From Pseudomonadota bacterium (GTDB taxonomy: Bacteria > Pseudomonadota > Alphaproteobacteria > Rhizobiales > Beijerinckiaceae): a stretch of 5,053 nt of DNA. Below, piece after piece: positions 4,626-5,053 of this stretch. Position 1 is the stretch's first letter; every line of letters starts with the position of its first letter. The stretch covers positions 1 to 5,053 of the forward strand of contig JAFAAP010000101.1 in assembly GCA_023426505.1 (NCBI GenBank), read 5' to 3'. A model generated the notes under the pieces. That model did no database searches and was not told the DNA's origin. It saw only the letters and a list, made by a program, of their open reading frames with translations. A program made the position numbers and the translations under genes.

Positions 4626-5053
4626 ATGGCAGGCAGCGTGAACAAGGTGATCCTGGTTGGGAATCTGGGGCGAGACCCGGAGGTGCGGCGGCTGAATTCG
4701 GGCGAGCCGGTGGTGAACCTTCGGATCGCCACGTCGGAGACCTGGAAGGACAAGGCGTCGGGCGAGCGCAAGGAGAAGACCGAGTGGCACTCGGTGGTGA
4801 TCTTCAACGAGAACCTGGCGCGGGTGGCGGAGCAGTACCTGAAGAAGGGCTCGAAGGTGTACCTTGAGGGCCAGCTGCAGACGCGCAAGTGGCAGGACCA
4901 GCAGGGGCAGGAGAAGTACACGACCGAGATCGTGCTGCAGCGCTTCCGGGGCGAGCTGACGATCCTGGACAGCCGCGGCGGCGGGGGCGCCTCCGAGTAC
5001 GGCGACGAGGAGCCGGGCCAGGTCCGCAGCGGCGGCGACTTCGGACGCGCCGC
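4626..5053 (+). CDS. ssb: Single-stranded DNA-binding protein, N-terminal part (3' truncated by window)
   Basis: The start is ATG 4626, preceded by AAGGAGA at 4614-4620 with five bases between, an excellent ribosome binding site. The 142 visible codons begin MAGSVNKVILVGNLGRDPEV and contain the full OB fold (about residues 5-112). The residues that stack on DNA in Escherichia coli SSB are present at W40, W54 and F60, with the fourth Trp at residue 89 (TRKW). Other family marks are TEWHSVV, YLKKGSKVYLEGQL and YTTEI. After TILDSR the chain enters a Gly-rich flexible tail (GGGGAS), and the acidic C-terminal tip that recruits repair and replication partners lies beyond the window. SSB coats single-stranded DNA during replication, recombination and repair. 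No alphaproteobacterial SOS box (GAAC-N7-GAAC or GTTC-N7-GTTC) was found in the 125 bp upstream. Confidence 0.97.
   Translation, partial: MAGSVNKVILVGNLGRDPEVRRLNSGEPVVNLRIATSETWKDKASGERKEKTEWHSVVIFNENLARVAEQYLKKGSKVYLEGQLQTRKWQDQQGQEKYTTEIVLQRFRGELTILDSRGGGGASEYGDEEPGQVRSGGDFGRA

Overview
The window is high-GC DNA from an alphaproteobacterium, most likely a Methylobacterium-like member of the Hyphomicrobiales. This rests on the GC-rich codon usage, the style of the RTX (calcium-binding, type I secreted) proteins and a typical alphaproteobacterial SSB. The genus is inferred, not proven. All genes that can be supported are on the + strand.

Layout: (1) Positions 2-931 hold the 3' part of a serralysin-type (peptidase M10B) RTX protein whose catalytic domain lies upstream of the window. 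A perfect 28-bp palindrome follows 15 bp after its stop. (2) Positions 932-1300 are a relatively AT-rich intergenic region with two hairpins, a small inverted repeat in an A/T tract and a possible 28-codon leader ORF. (3) Positions 1301-4036 hold a complete RTX protein of 911 aa. It has a beta-solenoid-like N-terminus, a long GGxGxD repeat region with a duplicated inter-repeat module, a cadherin-like domain, a nine-copy Pro-Thr hexapeptide linker and a C-terminal secretion module. A GTG at 1301 with a strong Shine-Dalgarno sequence is preferred over the ATG at 1283. (4) Positions 4149-4499 hold a small exported helical protein with two cysteines. (5) Positions 4626 to the window end hold the 5' part of ssb, the single-stranded DNA-binding protein.

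The two RTX genes end in closely related ~118-residue modules, including a 40-bp stretch identical in DNA. They therefore look like two substrates of the same type I secretion system, although no ABC transporter, membrane fusion protein or outer-membrane channel is in the window. The small exported protein and ssb look like unrelated housekeeping or hypothetical neighbours marking the end of the RTX region.

No convincing new biological system is visible. The points most worth a second look are the shared secretion cassette, the compositional break in the 5' part of the second RTX gene, the structured intergenic region with an ATGA-overlapping mini-ORF, and the 18-bp tandem repeat.
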